A DNA stretch of 32,769 nucleotides from Porphyromonas cangingivalis (GCA_945902955.1 CAMDNO010000026.1:1-32769); one strand, 5' to 3'; numbered from the stretch's first letter, positions 1-9,156 are shown. A program made the numbers and translations. Notes: generated from the sequence alone by a model not told the origin.

Positions 1-187
1 TCTTGGTGCTCTGCACCTCATTATGTAAGTTTACCTTAATCTGATAAAGATTAATAATACAATTTGATTTACCTTCCTAAACGTTACAAAGCCAGAATAA
101 ATCGTTCTTATAAAACACAAAAGAGGCTGTTTCAATTAATGAAACAGCCTCTTTAAATATTTATATATGCCTAAATTTCAAATCGTT
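1..187. other. Intergenic region 3' of the suf operon
   Basis: No coding sequence is supported. Near the left edge is a short palindrome (AGGTGC-AGA-GCACC read on the minus strand), similar in style to small dispersed palindromes of Bacteroidota. The only clear functional element is the terminator listed separately at 110-157. Confidence 0.5.
110..157 (-). terminator. Rho-independent terminator of the suf operon
   Basis: A perfect 14-bp stem (AAAGAGGCTGTTTC at 120-133 paired with 141-154) with a 7-nt loop lies 34 bp past the sufD stop codon. Read on the minus strand it is followed by a T-rich run, as expected for the end of the sufB-sufC-sufD transcript. The A/T-rich flanks on both sides would let it work in both directions. 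Confidence 0.85.
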
Positions 188-1537
188 TTACTGGCAGATA
201 ACACATCCTTCGCATTTCGACAATTCGCCACGCAAACGTTTCTCAACCAAAAGTTTCATTCTGTCCTTGAGAGCATCAATTCGAATGTCTTCAATTACGT
301 CGGCTGTAAATGCAAACATCAACAATAATTTGGCTTCTTTTTGTGGTATACCACGTTGACGCATATAAAACAAAGCAGATTCATCTAATTGACCTATAGT
401 TGCTCCGTGCGAACATTTCACATCGTCGGCATATATTTCCAACTGTGGTTTGGTGCGCATTTTGGCGCTGCGGTTCAGCAAAATGTTTTTGTTTGTCTGA
501 AATGCAGCTGTTTTTTGTGCATCTCGAGCCACATAAAGTTTACCTGTAAAAGCGCCTTTCGACACATCATCGAGCACATATTTAAACAATTCTCTACTGG
601 TGCAATTGGGTTTGTTGTGCAGTATCGACGTGAAATTATCTACTTGTTGATTTTTGTCGCCTATTACCATTCCGGCAAGCGTAGTGTCGCAATGTTCGCC
701 ATTTACAGCTATTTCTATCGTGTTGCGAGTGAGGCCATTATGCAAAGTAATCACATTTGCCAACACATTCGACGAATCTTTTTGATCGATTAATAAGGTG
801 GATAAATTAGTGGTTTTGTTGTGTGTATTTTCAAGTTTGTAGTGCTCGTAACTTGCATTTTCTGCTACAAAAACTTCTGTTACCCTATTCGATACGAAAT
901 GAACATCATTCACTGTATGGTCGCACACCAACAATTGTGCTTTGGCGCCCTCTTCTAACACAATCAAATTATGACTATTAGCCATAAAATCGACATCCGA
1001 TCGCATAATATTTACTAATTGCACAGGTCGGTCTAATTGCACATTTTTTGGCACATACATAAAAATACCATCTTGAGCAAAAGCTCCATTAAATGCTACT
1101 AACCCGTCAATTTTAGTCGAGCTTAGTTTGCCATAGTATTTAGCCACTAATTCGGGATGCAATTTGGAAACTTCGCTCAAACTACCGATAATTACACCCT
1201 TTGGGAGCGTGTCATTCCTATTGTCATTTACGGGATAAAATCCATCGTTTACCACAAAATAAAGATACGAATGAATGCCCGGAACATCACAAGTAAATAC
1301 ATCATAAGGATTTACAGGTACATTCAAACGGTTGATATTCAAACCGTAATCGATCGAAAGTACTTGAGTTAGATCAGTGTATTTGTAGTTCTCGAGTTGC
1401 GTTGTTGGGAAACCTAAGGCTCTAAACTTCGCAAAGGAAGCATCACGCTCTTCGTTCATCACGCCCGACGAATGTTTTTTAATCGTCTCGTGATGAGAGT
1501 TATATAATTCGATATATTGTTTTTCCATTTTAATCAT
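188..1537 (-). CDS. sufD: Fe-S cluster assembly protein SufD
   Basis: SufD is the SufB paralogue in the SufBCD scaffold complex, which builds Fe-S clusters in the cytoplasm. The 449-residue protein has the conserved C-terminal signature CSHGATIGQLDESALFYMRQ; His377 in it corresponds to the His of E. coli SufD implicated in cluster assembly at the SufB-SufD interface. The middle of the protein is the usual right-handed beta-helix core. The C-terminus ends in a Cys cluster (CEGCVIC), seen here directly. The start is either the ATG at 1537 or a second ATG three codons later. It is the last gene of the suf operon, 68 bp after sufC, and is followed by a strong terminator. A SufS cysteine desulfurase is not in the window but would be expected nearby. 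Family assignment is confident. Confidence 0.96.
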   Translation of the reverse strand: MIKMEKQYIELYNSHHETIKKHSSGVMNEERDASFAKFRALGFPTTQLENYKYTDLTQVLSIDYGLNINRLNVPVNPYDVFTCDVPGIHSYLYFVVNDGFYPVNDNRNDTLPKGVIIGSLSEVSKLHPELVAKYYGKLSSTKIDGLVAFNGAFAQDGIFMYVPKNVQLDRPVQLVNIMRSDVDFMANSHNLIVLEEGAKAQLLVCDHTVNDVHFVSNRVTEVFVAENASYEHYKLENTHNKTTNLSTLLIDQKDSSNVLANVITLHNGLTRNTIEIAVNGEHCDTTLAGMVIGDKNQQVDNFTSILHNKPNCTSRELFKYVLDDVSKGAFTGKLYVARDAQKTAAFQTNKNILLNRSAKMRTKPQLEIYADDVKCSHGATIGQLDESALFYMRQRGIPQKEAKLLLMFAFTADVIEDIRIDALKDRMKLLVEKRLRGELSKCEGCVICQ

Positions 1538-1542
1538 GACTA

Positions 1543-1602
1543 CAGACGGCAGACAGCAGACAACAGATTTCTAAGGAAACTGTTGTCAGTTGTCCGTTGT
1601 CA
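1543..1602. repeat. Low-complexity CAGACAAC/GTTGTC repeat in the sufC-sufD gap
   Basis: The short gap between sufC and sufD holds iterated ACAGAC/GACAAC words followed by their complement (GACAACAG ... CTGTTGTC), so the transcript can form a hairpin between the two cistrons. The same word family (GTTGTCT) recurs as a four-copy tandem inside the SpoIID gene at 32184-32211, which points to a dispersed repeat family rather than a sufD-specific signal. Confidence 0.55.
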
Positions 1603-1605
1603 AAT

Positions 1606-2361
1606 TTATTTAGCTTCAACTTCCTGTTTAATCCAATCGTAGCCTTTTTCTTCGAGCTCTAAAGCCAAAGTTTTATCGCCCGATTTTACGATACGTCCAT
1701 CATACAACACATGTACAAAATCAGGCACAATATAATCCAGCAAACGTTGGTAGTGTGTTATAATGATACTTGCATTTTCGGGCGATTTGAGTTTGTTTAC
1801 GCCATTGGCTACTATACGCAAAGCATCAATATCGAGTCCCGAATCTGTTTCATCTAATATAGATAACCGTGGTTCCAACATAGCCATTTGGAAAATTTCA
1901 TTGCGTTTTTTTTCGCCACCCGAAAAACCTTCGTTTACCGAACGATTGGTTAATTTATTATCCATCTCTACCAATTCTTTTTTCTCACGCATCAAGCGCA
2001 AAAAATCAGTAGCCGACACAGGTGGTAAATTCCGATATTTTCGCTGTTCGTTAATGGCTGTGCGCATAAAGTTTACCATGCTCACTCCCGGAATTTCTAC
2101 CGGGTACTGAAAGCTTAGGAAAATTCCTTCGTTGGCACGTTCTTCGGGAGCAAGTTCCAATAAATTTTTACCCAAAAAAGTAACATCGCCATGCGTAACT
2201 TCAAAAACCGGATTACCAGTTAGTACCGACGATAAGGTAGATTTGCCGGCACCATTTGGTCCCATTATGGCATGTATCTCACCCGGACGAACAGTCAAGT
2301 TCAATCCTTTTAATATTTCTTTGCCATTAATGCTGGCGTGTAAATCTTTAATATCTAACAT
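1606..2361 (-). CDS. sufC: Fe-S cluster assembly ATPase SufC
   Basis: SufC is the ABC-type ATPase that drives conformational changes in the SufB-SufD heterodimer during cluster assembly; it is cytoplasmic and not a transporter. The 251-residue protein has Walker [10 protein letters not shown] (34-42), the SufC-type signature [10 protein letters not shown] and a Walker B segment running into [12 protein letters not shown], which separates SufC from transporter ATPases. Length is typical. The ATG at 2361 gives the family-typical start [11 protein letters not shown]. The gene lies between the GxxExxY gene and sufD on the same strand, so the usual sufB-sufC adjacency is broken here. Confidence 0.97.
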   Translation of the reverse strand: MLDIKDLHASINGKEILKGLNLTVRPGEIHAIMGPNGAGKSTLSSVLTGNPVFEVTHGDVTFLGKNLLELAPEERANEGIFLSFQYPVEIPGVSMVNFMRTAINEQRKYRNLPPVSATDFLRLMREKKELVEMDNKLTNRSVNEGFSGGEKKRNEIFQMAMLEPRLSILDETDSGLDIDALRIVANGVNKLKSPENASIIITHYQRLLDYIVPDFVHVLYDGRIVKSGDKTLALELEEKGYDWIKQEVEAK

Positions 2362-2387
2362 TTTAAACTAAATAGGAACAGGATTTA

Positions 2388-2923
2388 AACCACAATAGGA
2401 ACAAAAGGAATTATTCTTATTTGATTAAATATAACTGTTCTGATTTTATATTAATAATTATTTTTGTTAATAGCCATCTGGTAAATCAAAAAACTTACGA
2501 GTTACCATTGTCTTCTGACCCTCTTTCATTATATTTGTACATTTAAAATTTATCAATAGCCCTTTAGGCAAATCAAGTAAATACAAATGACTTAGAATTT
2601 GAGCTTCATTAATAGGAATAAATTTATCAATTGCCTTTAATTCAACAATAACTACTTCCTCAACTAGTAAGTCTAATTTCAATTCAGTATCCAGAAAGTG
2701 CCCTTTGTAAATTAATGGTAATGGAACTTGTGACTGAACATAAAACCCTCTACTTTGAAGTTCGAAAATCATACATTTCTCGTAAATTGATTCTAATAAA
2801 CCGGGACCAAGATGTTTATGTACTTCGATAGCAGCATTTAAGATTTCATAACATAAGTCATTAATTTCCTTTTTAGTTGAATATCCATTCTTCATTTCTT
2901 ATTCTATTGTTTCTATTGTGGTT
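2388..2923. repeat. Inverted repeat bracketing the GxxExxY gene
   Basis: AACCACAATAG at 2388-2398 is matched by its exact reverse complement CTATTGTGGTT at 2913-2923. The similarity continues inwards imperfectly for about 12 bases (GGAACAAAAGGA against AAACAATAGAAT). The arms lie 68 bp beyond the stop and 17 bp beyond the start of the GxxExxY gene. The left side also has a direct repeat of AATAGGAACA (2371-2380 and 2394-2403), giving an iterated-word character. This suggests the gene arrived, or is maintained, as a bounded cassette; no obvious target-site duplication was found. Confidence 0.6.
2467..2895 (-). CDS. GxxExxY protein (PD-(D/E)XK nuclease superfamily)
   Basis: This 142-residue protein carries the family-naming motif G32-L-L-E35-S-I-Y38 within LGPGLLESIYEKC, followed by a PD-(D/E)XK-like core: Asp75 (ELKLD), Glu85-Leu-Lys87 (IVELKA) and a downstream Gln99. 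The family is widespread, usually a stand-alone gene, and its biological role is not established; nuclease activity is inferred from the fold and motif. It sits between sufB and sufC on the same strand, so it is probably co-transcribed with them, but nothing suggests a part in Fe-S assembly. Flanking inverted repeats at 2388 and 2913 mark it as an inserted cassette. Start ATG at 2895 fits the family length. Confidence 0.88.
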   Translation of the reverse strand: MKNGYSTKKEINDLCYEILNAAIEVHKHLGPGLLESIYEKCMIFELQSRGFYVQSQVPLPLIYKGHFLDTELKLDLLVEEVVIVELKAIDKFIPINEAQILSHLYLLDLPKGLLINFKCTNIMKEGQKTMVTRKFFDLPDGY

Positions 2924-2932
2924 CAAAAAAAA

Positions 2933-4369
2933 TCAACCCACACTTCCCTCCAACGTTATTGCCAATAGTTTTTGTGCTTCCACGGCAAATTCCATGGGCA
3001 GTTTATTTAAAACTTCTTTGGCATAGCCATTTACGATTAATCCTACTGCATCTTCGGTTGAAATGCCACGTTGATTGCAATAAAAAATCTGGTCTTCACT
3101 AATTTTCGAAGTGGTTGCTTCGTGTTCCACAATGGCTGTTTCGTTGTTCACTTCCATATACGGAAAGGTGTGTGCACCACATTTGTCGCCAAGTAGCAAA
3201 CTATCGCATTGCGAAAAGTTACGCGCATTTTCGGCTTTAGCACCTACTCTCACCAAACCACGATAGCTATTATTGCTTACACCTGCCGAAATCCCTTTCG
3301 ACAAAATATGGCTGCGCGTGTTTCGCCCTAAATGTATCATTTTGGTGCCTGTATCGGCTTGTTGATGATGATTGGTAACTGCTACCGAGTAGAATTCAGC
3401 CGACGAGTTGTCGCCTTGTAAAATACAGCTTGGGTATTTCCATGTAATGGCCGAACCTGTTTCAACTTGCGTCCACGATAATTTGGAATTTTCACCTTTA
3501 CAAATTCCACGTTTGGTAACAAAATTATAAACTCCGCCTTTGCCGTTTTTGTCGCCCGGATACCAGTTTTGAACCGTAGAGTATTTTACCTCTGCATTGC
3601 GCATAACAATAATTTCCACAATGGCAGCATGAAGCTGATTTTCGTCACGTGTTGGTGCTGTACAGCCCTCTAAATAAGATACATAACTATCTTCGTCGGC
3701 TACAATTAACGTCCGTTCGAACTGACCTGTATTCGAAGCGTTGATACGGAAATAAGTCGATAATTCCATGGGGCAGCGAACGCCTTTGGGAATATAAACA
3801 AATGAACCATCGCTAAAGACAGCTGAATTGAGCGCCGCATAAAAATTATCGGTTATTGGTACAACCGATGCCATGTATTTCTGTATTAAATCGGGATGAT
3901 GCTCAACCGCTTCGCTGAATGAACAAAATATAATGCCTTTTTCGGCCAATACTTCTTTAAAAGTTGTTTTAACAGATACAGAGTCCATTACAGCATCTAC
4001 GGCAATGCCCGATAGCGCCATTTGTTCTTCGAGCGGGATGCCTAATTTATTAAAAGTTTTGAGCAATTCGGGATCTACTTCGTCTAAACTTTTGGGACCA
4101 TTCGTTTTGGGAGCCGCATAATACGAAATGCTCTGATAATCGATAGGTGGCACATTGAGTTGTGCCCAATCGGGCATGGACATGGTCGTCCATTGTCTGA
4201 AAGCTTTTAATCTGTATTCGAGCATCCATTCCGGTTCATTTTTTTTTGCCGAAATAATGCGAACCACATCTTCGTTAAGACCAATTGGTATTATATCGGT
4301 TTCGATATCGGTTGTAAATCCGTATTTATAATCCGCCGAAGTTACTTCGTGTAATATATCTTCTGCCAT
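2933..4369 (-). CDS. sufB: Fe-S cluster assembly protein SufB
   Basis: SufB is the scaffold subunit on which the nascent Fe-S cluster forms, with SufC and SufD. The 478-residue sequence is full length. The C-terminal region has [19 protein letters not shown] and VEHEATTSK; Cys388 and Glu417 have the same 29-residue spacing as the cluster-assembly Cys405 and Glu434 of E. coli SufB. It starts with ATG at 4369 and is the first gene of the operon, followed after 37 bp by the GxxExxY gene instead of sufC. No clear promoter match was found upstream. Confidence in identity is high. Confidence 0.97.
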   Translation of the reverse strand: MAEDILHEVTSADYKYGFTTDIETDIIPIGLNEDVVRIISAKKNEPEWMLEYRLKAFRQWTTMSMPDWAQLNVPPIDYQSISYYAAPKTNGPKSLDEVDPELLKTFNKLGIPLEEQMALSGIAVDAVMDSVSVKTTFKEVLAEKGIIFCSFSEAVEHHPDLIQKYMASVVPITDNFYAALNSAVFSDGSFVYIPKGVRCPMELSTYFRINASNTGQFERTLIVADEDSYVSYLEGCTAPTRDENQLHAAIVEIIVMRNAEVKYSTVQNWYPGDKNGKGGVYNFVTKRGICKGENSKLSWTQVETGSAITWKYPSCILQGDNSSAEFYSVAVTNHHQQADTGTKMIHLGRNTRSHILSKGISAGVSNNSYRGLVRVGAKAENARNFSQCDSLLLGDKCGAHTFPYMEVNNETAIVEHEATTSKISEDQIFYCNQRGISTEDAVGLIVNGYAKEVLNKLPMEFAVEAQKLLAITLEGSVG

Positions 4370-4875
4370 AATTTTGTTTTATTTTTGTAATAAATAATAC
4401 AGAGTTAGATTTGTTTTGTAAATGCAAATTTTTAATGTTATTTCTGCTTTAGCTAAAATCTATTTCTCATTTTAAAGTGTAAAATTTAATCTAACAACAT
4501 TCGTTTTAGCTGGTTTGTTTATGATAATATTTATTTTTTAGATTTTTAAGCACTTTCATAAAACCGTATCTATGAGATGAAATAAAACTTTTGGGCAACT
4601 AATTCTTCTAAATTGATAGCATTTGTATAGTTAAAAATATTAATTAATGCTAAAACCATTTGGTGGTCATTGTTATTAGTACTACATTTGCAAACCGTTC
4701 ATTTATAAATATTTGCAATTCGTTTTTTAGCACAAATTTGTAATAATAAATGCTACAAATTTCCTGAAGATTTGCATTTATTCCTCATTGATGGATTGAA
4801 AGTGAACAATCATACAAAAAGTTTGTTTAAAATTTATAGGTTATTAGCGTTTTGGAACTATTACAATTTATCATT
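4370..4875. other. Divergent intergenic region between sufB and the secreted-protein locus
   Basis: About 500 bp with no credible coding sequence. It separates the divergent sufB (minus) and secreted-protein gene (plus) and is very AT-rich. The one clear element is a plus-strand Bacteroidota promoter at 4659-4690. A minus-strand promoter for the suf operon must lie here, but I could not find a convincing -7/-33 pair. Confidence 0.6.
4659..4690 (+). promoter_or_regulatory. Bacteroidota-type promoter of the exosortase locus
   Basis: TTTG at 4659-4662 and TACATTTG at 4683-4690 match the -33 (TTTG) and -7 (TAnnTTTG) consensus with a 20-nt spacer, inside the usual range. Transcription would start near 4697, leaving a leader of roughly 180 nt before the ATG at 4876. 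The match is strong by eye but not tested. Confidence 0.6.
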
Positions 4876-7698
4876 ATGAATCCTTTTTACAAAAAATTAA
4901 AATTTATTGCCGTTGGAATACTTGCATCGTTAAGCATTTGTACTTCTAACGTAGCGGCTCAAACATCAATAGCTACGTTCGGCACCCCAATTACTGAAAA
5001 TTTCGATGGCTTAACAACTGCGGGGACTTGGACTAATGGTTCAACACTATCTAATTGGTATGCTTTGGGATACAATGGAGCTTCAGTATCCACACCCACA
5101 GCATTTATATTGAATAATGGTACCACTACTACACCAAATTCTTTATCTTCTTTTGGAAATACAACTGATAGAGCTCTTGGATATGTGCCTGGTGGAAGTA
5201 CAAATGGGTTGATTAGTTACGTTGGTTGGCGTTTGAAAAATAATACGGGTTCACCGATTAATAGTATAAGCATAACTTGGACTCTCGAACAATGGAGACT
5301 GCAAAATATTGGTGCTCAGGAATTAAGAATTTGGTATAAGATTTCTCCAACAGCTATAACTTCTATTCCAAGTGGTCTGACAAATTCGACATATGCGCTT
5401 AATTCACCTCAGTTTAGTGCTGCGGCTACTGAACTTGTTGGAAACTCTGCAGCAAATCGAGTGACTTCAACTCATACAATTAGTCTATCTATACCATCAG
5501 GTAACGAAATAATAATTTGTTGGGCAAATGCTAAAGCTTCTGCAAATCATTTAATGGGCATAGATGATGTTAGTATTGTTGCAAATACAAAATTAGATCA
5601 AACAATTAATTTTAGTCAAACTCCTGATAAAACTTATGGCGATGCACCTTATACTTTAAGTGCAACTGCCACAAGTGGTCTACCTGTTTCATACAGCAGT
5701 GATAATGCTAATGTAGCAAGTATTTCAGGTAGCACATTGACTTTTAACGGTCCCGGAACAGCAACGATTATAGCATCTCAATCTGGCAATGCTTTTTATA
5801 ACGCAGCCCCAATTAATTATCATACTATTTCAGTATATCCATCTAAGCCATTGGTAAAAGCTGCTACTGGAGCAAGTCAAACAGGTTTCACTGCTAATTG
5901 GGATGCAAGTAATGGTAATACAGATGCTACAACAGAATACGATATTCAATATACAACTGATAAAACTTTTGTTGATTATGATTTTATTTCGACTTCAACT
6001 AAATCTCAATTAATTACTCAACAGAATTTACAAGGTGCACCATTCGCTTTAACTCCCAACACAATTTACTATTATAGAGTATATGGATACATTACTGGTC
6101 TCTATGGTCTATATTATGCAGCCTCTGCCATTACCACGGGTACCGATTACGTTACCGTCAATTCAGGTAGCTGGGATACAGGTTCAAACTGGGATGTGGG
6201 TACAATTAATAATATTGCTAACAGCATTACAGTTCGCCACCCTATCACTTTAAGTACTCCGAGGGATTCAGTAGTTACAAACAAATTAATCATTGAATCT
6301 GGAGGTAAATTAACTACAAGTCAAAAAATATTTGTAACAAACGAATTGATTATTCATGTAGCTGCTAATGGTGTGGCTGGTCAAATATTAAATACAGGCA
6401 ATATAATAATTGGTAGCAATGCCAAAATTACCGTTCGCAAAACATTTGCTTCCGGTGAATGGAGTTTTATCGGTTTTCCTTTTACCGTTACCTCTTCGAA
6501 TGTATTTAAGGCTTCGGATGGAACTTCGCTTACTTGGGGCGATTTGAATTTGGGTGGTGATTATGTTGTACAACAATACAATGGTGCAACTCGTGCAAGT
6601 GCTGCAACTGCCAATTATACTGGCGAAGGTATACATTGGGAAGATGTGCCAACAAGAGAATTTACAGCTAAAAAAGGATATATCGTTTACAATAATACTG
6701 CTAACATAATCGATTTTACAACGCGTGGTAGTAATATTGGAACTTTCTTTAGTACAAGTGGGGCTACGGTAAGTACAACACGAAGTGAATCCTCGATGCC
6801 CGAACATTCGTATTGGAATTTGATTTCTACGCCTTTGTCGAGCATATTTAACTTAGGATCTACAAGTCCTGGGGCTACTTATTACACTTACAACGGTTAT
6901 AATTATTTACCAGCCTTGTCTGGAGAGTTTTTAAACGTGCAACCTTTTTCTTCGTTTTTCTTGCAAGCTTCTTCCACTTCTATTAATTTTGCCAATGCAG
7001 GACGTAGAGTTGTTGCAGCAACAAGCAATGAACAAGCGCTTGTAGATGACATTCGCCTTACTTTAAGCAATGGAAATGCGACTTACAACGATTTGACGCG
7101 TATTCGTTTGCAAGAGGGAGCTAATCCTGCTTACGAAATTGGCACTGATGCAGCTAAAATGTTGGGTATGAATCCAAATGTATCGTATATCTACACCAAA
7201 GTAAATAATAGTGGTTTGGCTATTAATACTTTACCAAAAACAATTTCTGAAGTTGAATTAACTACTAAATTTGCCAAAGCAGGAAATTACAGTATATCCA
7301 TTTCGGATATAGAAAATGTACAGAGTTATTCGGCAGTAATCTTGATTGATAAAACTACAGGCAAGCGTACCGATTTATTAGCTGTTGGTAGCTACAATTA
7401 TAATGTAACTGCTGCAGGAACAGTAAATCGTTTCAAAGTGCAGTTGGCTCCAAAAATTACAACGGGAGTAAGCCTTTCCGACGATCAAAGTATACGAATT
7501 GCAACGCAACAGAATGAGGCAATTATTTTGGGTTTAACAGATGCTACCCAAGTAAGAGTATTCGATACTACCGGAAAAACCGTTTTCAGCGGTTTGGTAA
7601 ACAATAGCGAACCTATAAAGTTCGAAAACAAGGGCTTGTATATTTTCGAAATTGCAACTCCCGAAAAAACAATACAAATTAAATCGTTCGTTCGATAA
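4876..7698 (+). CDS. Secreted multidomain protein with T9SS-like C-terminal sorting domain
   Basis: This is a large exported, probably cell-surface protein of unknown role. From the ATG at 4876 (940 residues) it begins with a signal peptide (MNPFYKKLKFIAVGILA..., likely cut after VAA before QTS); an upstream TTG at 4852 only adds eight residues before it. Visible regions are a jelly-roll-like N-terminal domain (about 30-235, ending in GIDDVSI), a Big/MBG-like beta domain (about 240-320, KTYGDAPYTLSATATSGLP), a fibronectin III-like domain (about 322-422), a beta-rich region starting with GSWDTGSNWD, and a C-terminal segment (about 865-940) with VRVFDTTGKTVFSG ... GLYIFEIATPEKTIQIK, the pattern of type IX secretion sorting domains. 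No catalytic motif was recognised. It is 18 bp upstream of the PID-CTERM-like peptide gene and probably shares its transcript. Confidence 0.85.
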   Translation: MNPFYKKLKFIAVGILASLSICTSNVAAQTSIATFGTPITENFDGLTTAGTWTNGSTLSNWYALGYNGASVSTPTAFILNNGTTTTPNSLSSFGNTTDRALGYVPGGSTNGLISYVGWRLKNNTGSPINSISITWTLEQWRLQNIGAQELRIWYKISPTAITSIPSGLTNSTYALNSPQFSAAATELVGNSAANRVTSTHTISLSIPSGNEIIICWANAKASANHLMGIDDVSIVANTKLDQTINFSQTPDKTYGDAPYTLSATATSGLPVSYSSDNANVASISGSTLTFNGPGTATIIASQSGNAFYNAAPINYHTISVYPSKPLVKAATGASQTGFTANWDASNGNTDATTEYDIQYTTDKTFVDYDFISTSTKSQLITQQNLQGAPFALTPNTIYYYRVYGYITGLYGLYYAASAITTGTDYVTVNSGSWDTGSNWDVGTINNIANSITVRHPITLSTPRDSVVTNKLIIESGGKLTTSQKIFVTNELIIHVAANGVAGQILNTGNIIIGSNAKITVRKTFASGEWSFIGFPFTVTSSNVFKASDGTSLTWGDLNLGGDYVVQQYNGATRASAATANYTGEGIHWEDVPTREFTAKKGYIVYNNTANIIDFTTRGSNIGTFFSTSGATVSTTRSESSMPEHSYWNLISTPLSSIFNLGSTSPGATYYTYNGYNYLPALSGEFLNVQPFSSFFLQASSTSINFANAGRRVVAATSNEQALVDDIRLTLSNGNATYNDLTRIRLQEGANPAYEIGTDAAKMLGMNPNVSYIYTKVNNSGLAINTLPKTISEVELTTKFAKAGNYSISISDIENVQSYSAVILIDKTTGKRTDLLAVGSYNYNVTAAGTVNRFKVQLAPKITTGVSLSDDQSIRIATQQNEAIILGLTDATQVRVFDTTGKTVFSGLVNNSEPIKFENKGLYIFEIATPEKTIQIKSFVR

Positions 7699-7716
7699 AA
7701 TTATTTTATATAAAAA

Positions 7717-7923
7717 ATGAAAAATAGTAGAATTATATTTTTTCTTGTAGTCATATTGTTTTCTGCTACGCAATTGTTTGGTCAAATTCTACCACCTGAA
7801 CCTGCATTCCCAGGTGCAAGTGGAGGGTCAGTTCCATTAGATGGAGGGTTGCTATTAGCACTTTTGGCAGCAGGTGGTGTGGGGGCATCTTTATTTGCAA
7901 AAAGCAAGAAAGAAGACAAATAG
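7717..7923 (+). CDS. Small PID-CTERM-type exosortase substrate peptide
   Basis: A 68-residue protein with an N-terminal signal peptide (MKNSRIIFFLVVILFSATQLFGQ), a short Pro/Gly/Ser-rich middle, and a C-terminal tripartite sorting signal: PLDGG at about 42-46, a hydrophobic stretch LLLALLAAGGVGASLFA, and a basic tail KSKKEDK. This matches the PID-CTERM pattern of Bacteroidota (P-I/L-D-G-G, transmembrane segment, Lys-rich end) recognised by exosortase-family enzymes. The mature peptide between the two processing sites would be only about 20 residues, so it is almost nothing but sorting signal. It sits 18 bp after the T9SS-like gene and 111 bp before the exosortase gene, so it is the probable dedicated substrate. 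Function after sorting is unknown. Confidence 0.8.
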   Translation: MKNSRIIFFLVVILFSATQLFGQILPPEPAFPGASGGSVPLDGGLLLALLAAGGVGASLFAKSKKEDK

Positions 7924-8034
7924 TATTGGGGCTAAAACCCTTTATTTAAAGGTAATAATCCAAAAACAATGTCTGATATGTGTCTTAAAATCACAGGTCA
8001 GACTTTTGTGTTTTAGTAAGTTCCATAATATAAA

Positions 8035-9108
8035 ATGTTTTCAATGTCAAAATTTGTAAATAGAAATTCTGCTTTTGTTATAAAAATACTAGTGTTTTTT
8101 ATAGCGCTAATTTTGCTTTTCACAGTCGCAAAATCAGTGTTTAACAATAGTTTTTTTTATAAGAATTTGTTGATTAGCTATGCACATAGCATTGCTTCTG
8201 TTTTGCAGTTTTTGTTTGGTAATATATCTTTTGATACAAGTAATGGATATATCATTTACGAACAAAAAATTATTCATACTATTAGTGGCTTAGCAGTAAA
8301 ATATTATGCCATTGTTTTTGCTATTCTTTTTTTTATTCCCCGCAATATAGCTAAAACCCTTTTCGTTTTTGGGCTAGCAATGGTGGCGCTTTATGTGTTA
8401 GCTGTTATCCGCTTTATAAACGATTTATTTGCTATTGATAATTTGGGTGGGTTCTTTTTTTCAGTTGTAGTTGGTCTAAGGTATCTAATTGTCTATTTTG
8501 TAATTAAGTACAAAATCGGATTACATGCTTCTTTATCGAATCAATTTGATAAAATTGATATAAAAGTACAGGAGACATTTCACTTTTCTTTCCACAAATT
8601 ATTAATAATAATTGCATTAGTTCCGGCCATAACGGGTTTTTTCGATTGGTTTTTGATTAATGATTGGAATCTATTTGTAGATGCACTTTCGTATTTGATA
8701 CTGTGGATTAGTAATGCAATGCTTTGGTTGTTGGGCTTTGGCGAGGCTTACGTTTACGGTAAATACATCTTATTAGATAATTATTGGCTCTATTTGGGTA
8801 CAAATTGTTTGGGCGTTGGACTAATGGTTGTTTTTGGAAGTTTGATACTAGCAATTCGTAGCCCGTTGGTAAATAGGGTGGTGTTTGTAGTTACTGGTCT
8901 GTTTTTATTAATCGTGATGAATGCTGTTCGTATAATAGGTATTTTACTTTATATTTCGCAGAATAAGATTCCGCAACATTTGATTGAAGACTATCACAAT
9001 ATGTCGAATAACTTTTTTTACCTGATAGTATTCGTTATTATTCTATTTTATATCAATAAATTTCAATACATTCATCTTCGTAACAATAAAAAGTTGAAAG
9101 AATTATAA
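8035..9108 (+). CDS. Exosortase/archaeosortase family transpeptidase
   Basis: A polytopic inner-membrane protein of 357 residues. The C-terminal half has the exosortase signature triad: Cys258 in GTNCLGVG, Arg299 in NAVRIIG, and His321 in DYHNMSNNFFY, each placed next to a membrane segment as in exosortases and archaeosortases. These enzymes cleave substrates at a C-terminal tripartite signal and probably transfer them to another molecule. The immediately upstream PID-CTERM-like peptide is the likely substrate. The N-terminal half (about 40-160) resembles the C-terminal half: Gly85 and Arg126 have the same 41-residue spacing as Cys258 and Arg299, but the Cys and His are missing. A second in-frame ATG at 8044 is an equally possible start. 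The exact exosortase subfamily was not determined. Confidence 0.85.
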   Translation: MFSMSKFVNRNSAFVIKILVFFIALILLFTVAKSVFNNSFFYKNLLISYAHSIASVLQFLFGNISFDTSNGYIIYEQKIIHTISGLAVKYYAIVFAILFFIPRNIAKTLFVFGLAMVALYVLAVIRFINDLFAIDNLGGFFFSVVVGLRYLIVYFVIKYKIGLHASLSNQFDKIDIKVQETFHFSFHKLLIIIALVPAITGFFDWFLINDWNLFVDALSYLILWISNAMLWLLGFGEAYVYGKYILLDNYWLYLGTNCLGVGLMVVFGSLILAIRSPLVNRVVFVVTGLFLLIVMNAVRIIGILLYISQNKIPQHLIEDYHNMSNNFFYLIVFVIILFYINKFQYIHLRNNKKLKEL

Positions 9109-9127
9109 CAAATCAATACTGAATGTG

Positions 9128-9156
9128 TTTATTTTTAAATAAATTGTTTATCTTTG
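9128..9156 (+). promoter_or_regulatory. Candidate promoter for the PLP lyase gene
   Basis: TATCTTTG at 9149-9156 matches the Bacteroidota -7 box, with a weaker TTTA at 9128-9131 as the -33 box (17-nt spacer). It is the only -7 match I see upstream of the lyase gene. If used, the terminator-like hairpin at 9207-9239 would lie in the leader of the transcript. Confidence 0.45.

Noticed and set aside
389-793. 134-residue plus-strand open frame within sufD
   Set aside because: It is the antisense of a clear SufD coding region and its translation is Cys/Phe/His-rich without domain features.
6388-6807. 139-residue minus-strand open frame within the T9SS-like gene
   Set aside because: Low-complexity Ser/Thr/Cys-rich translation antisense to a well-supported gene.
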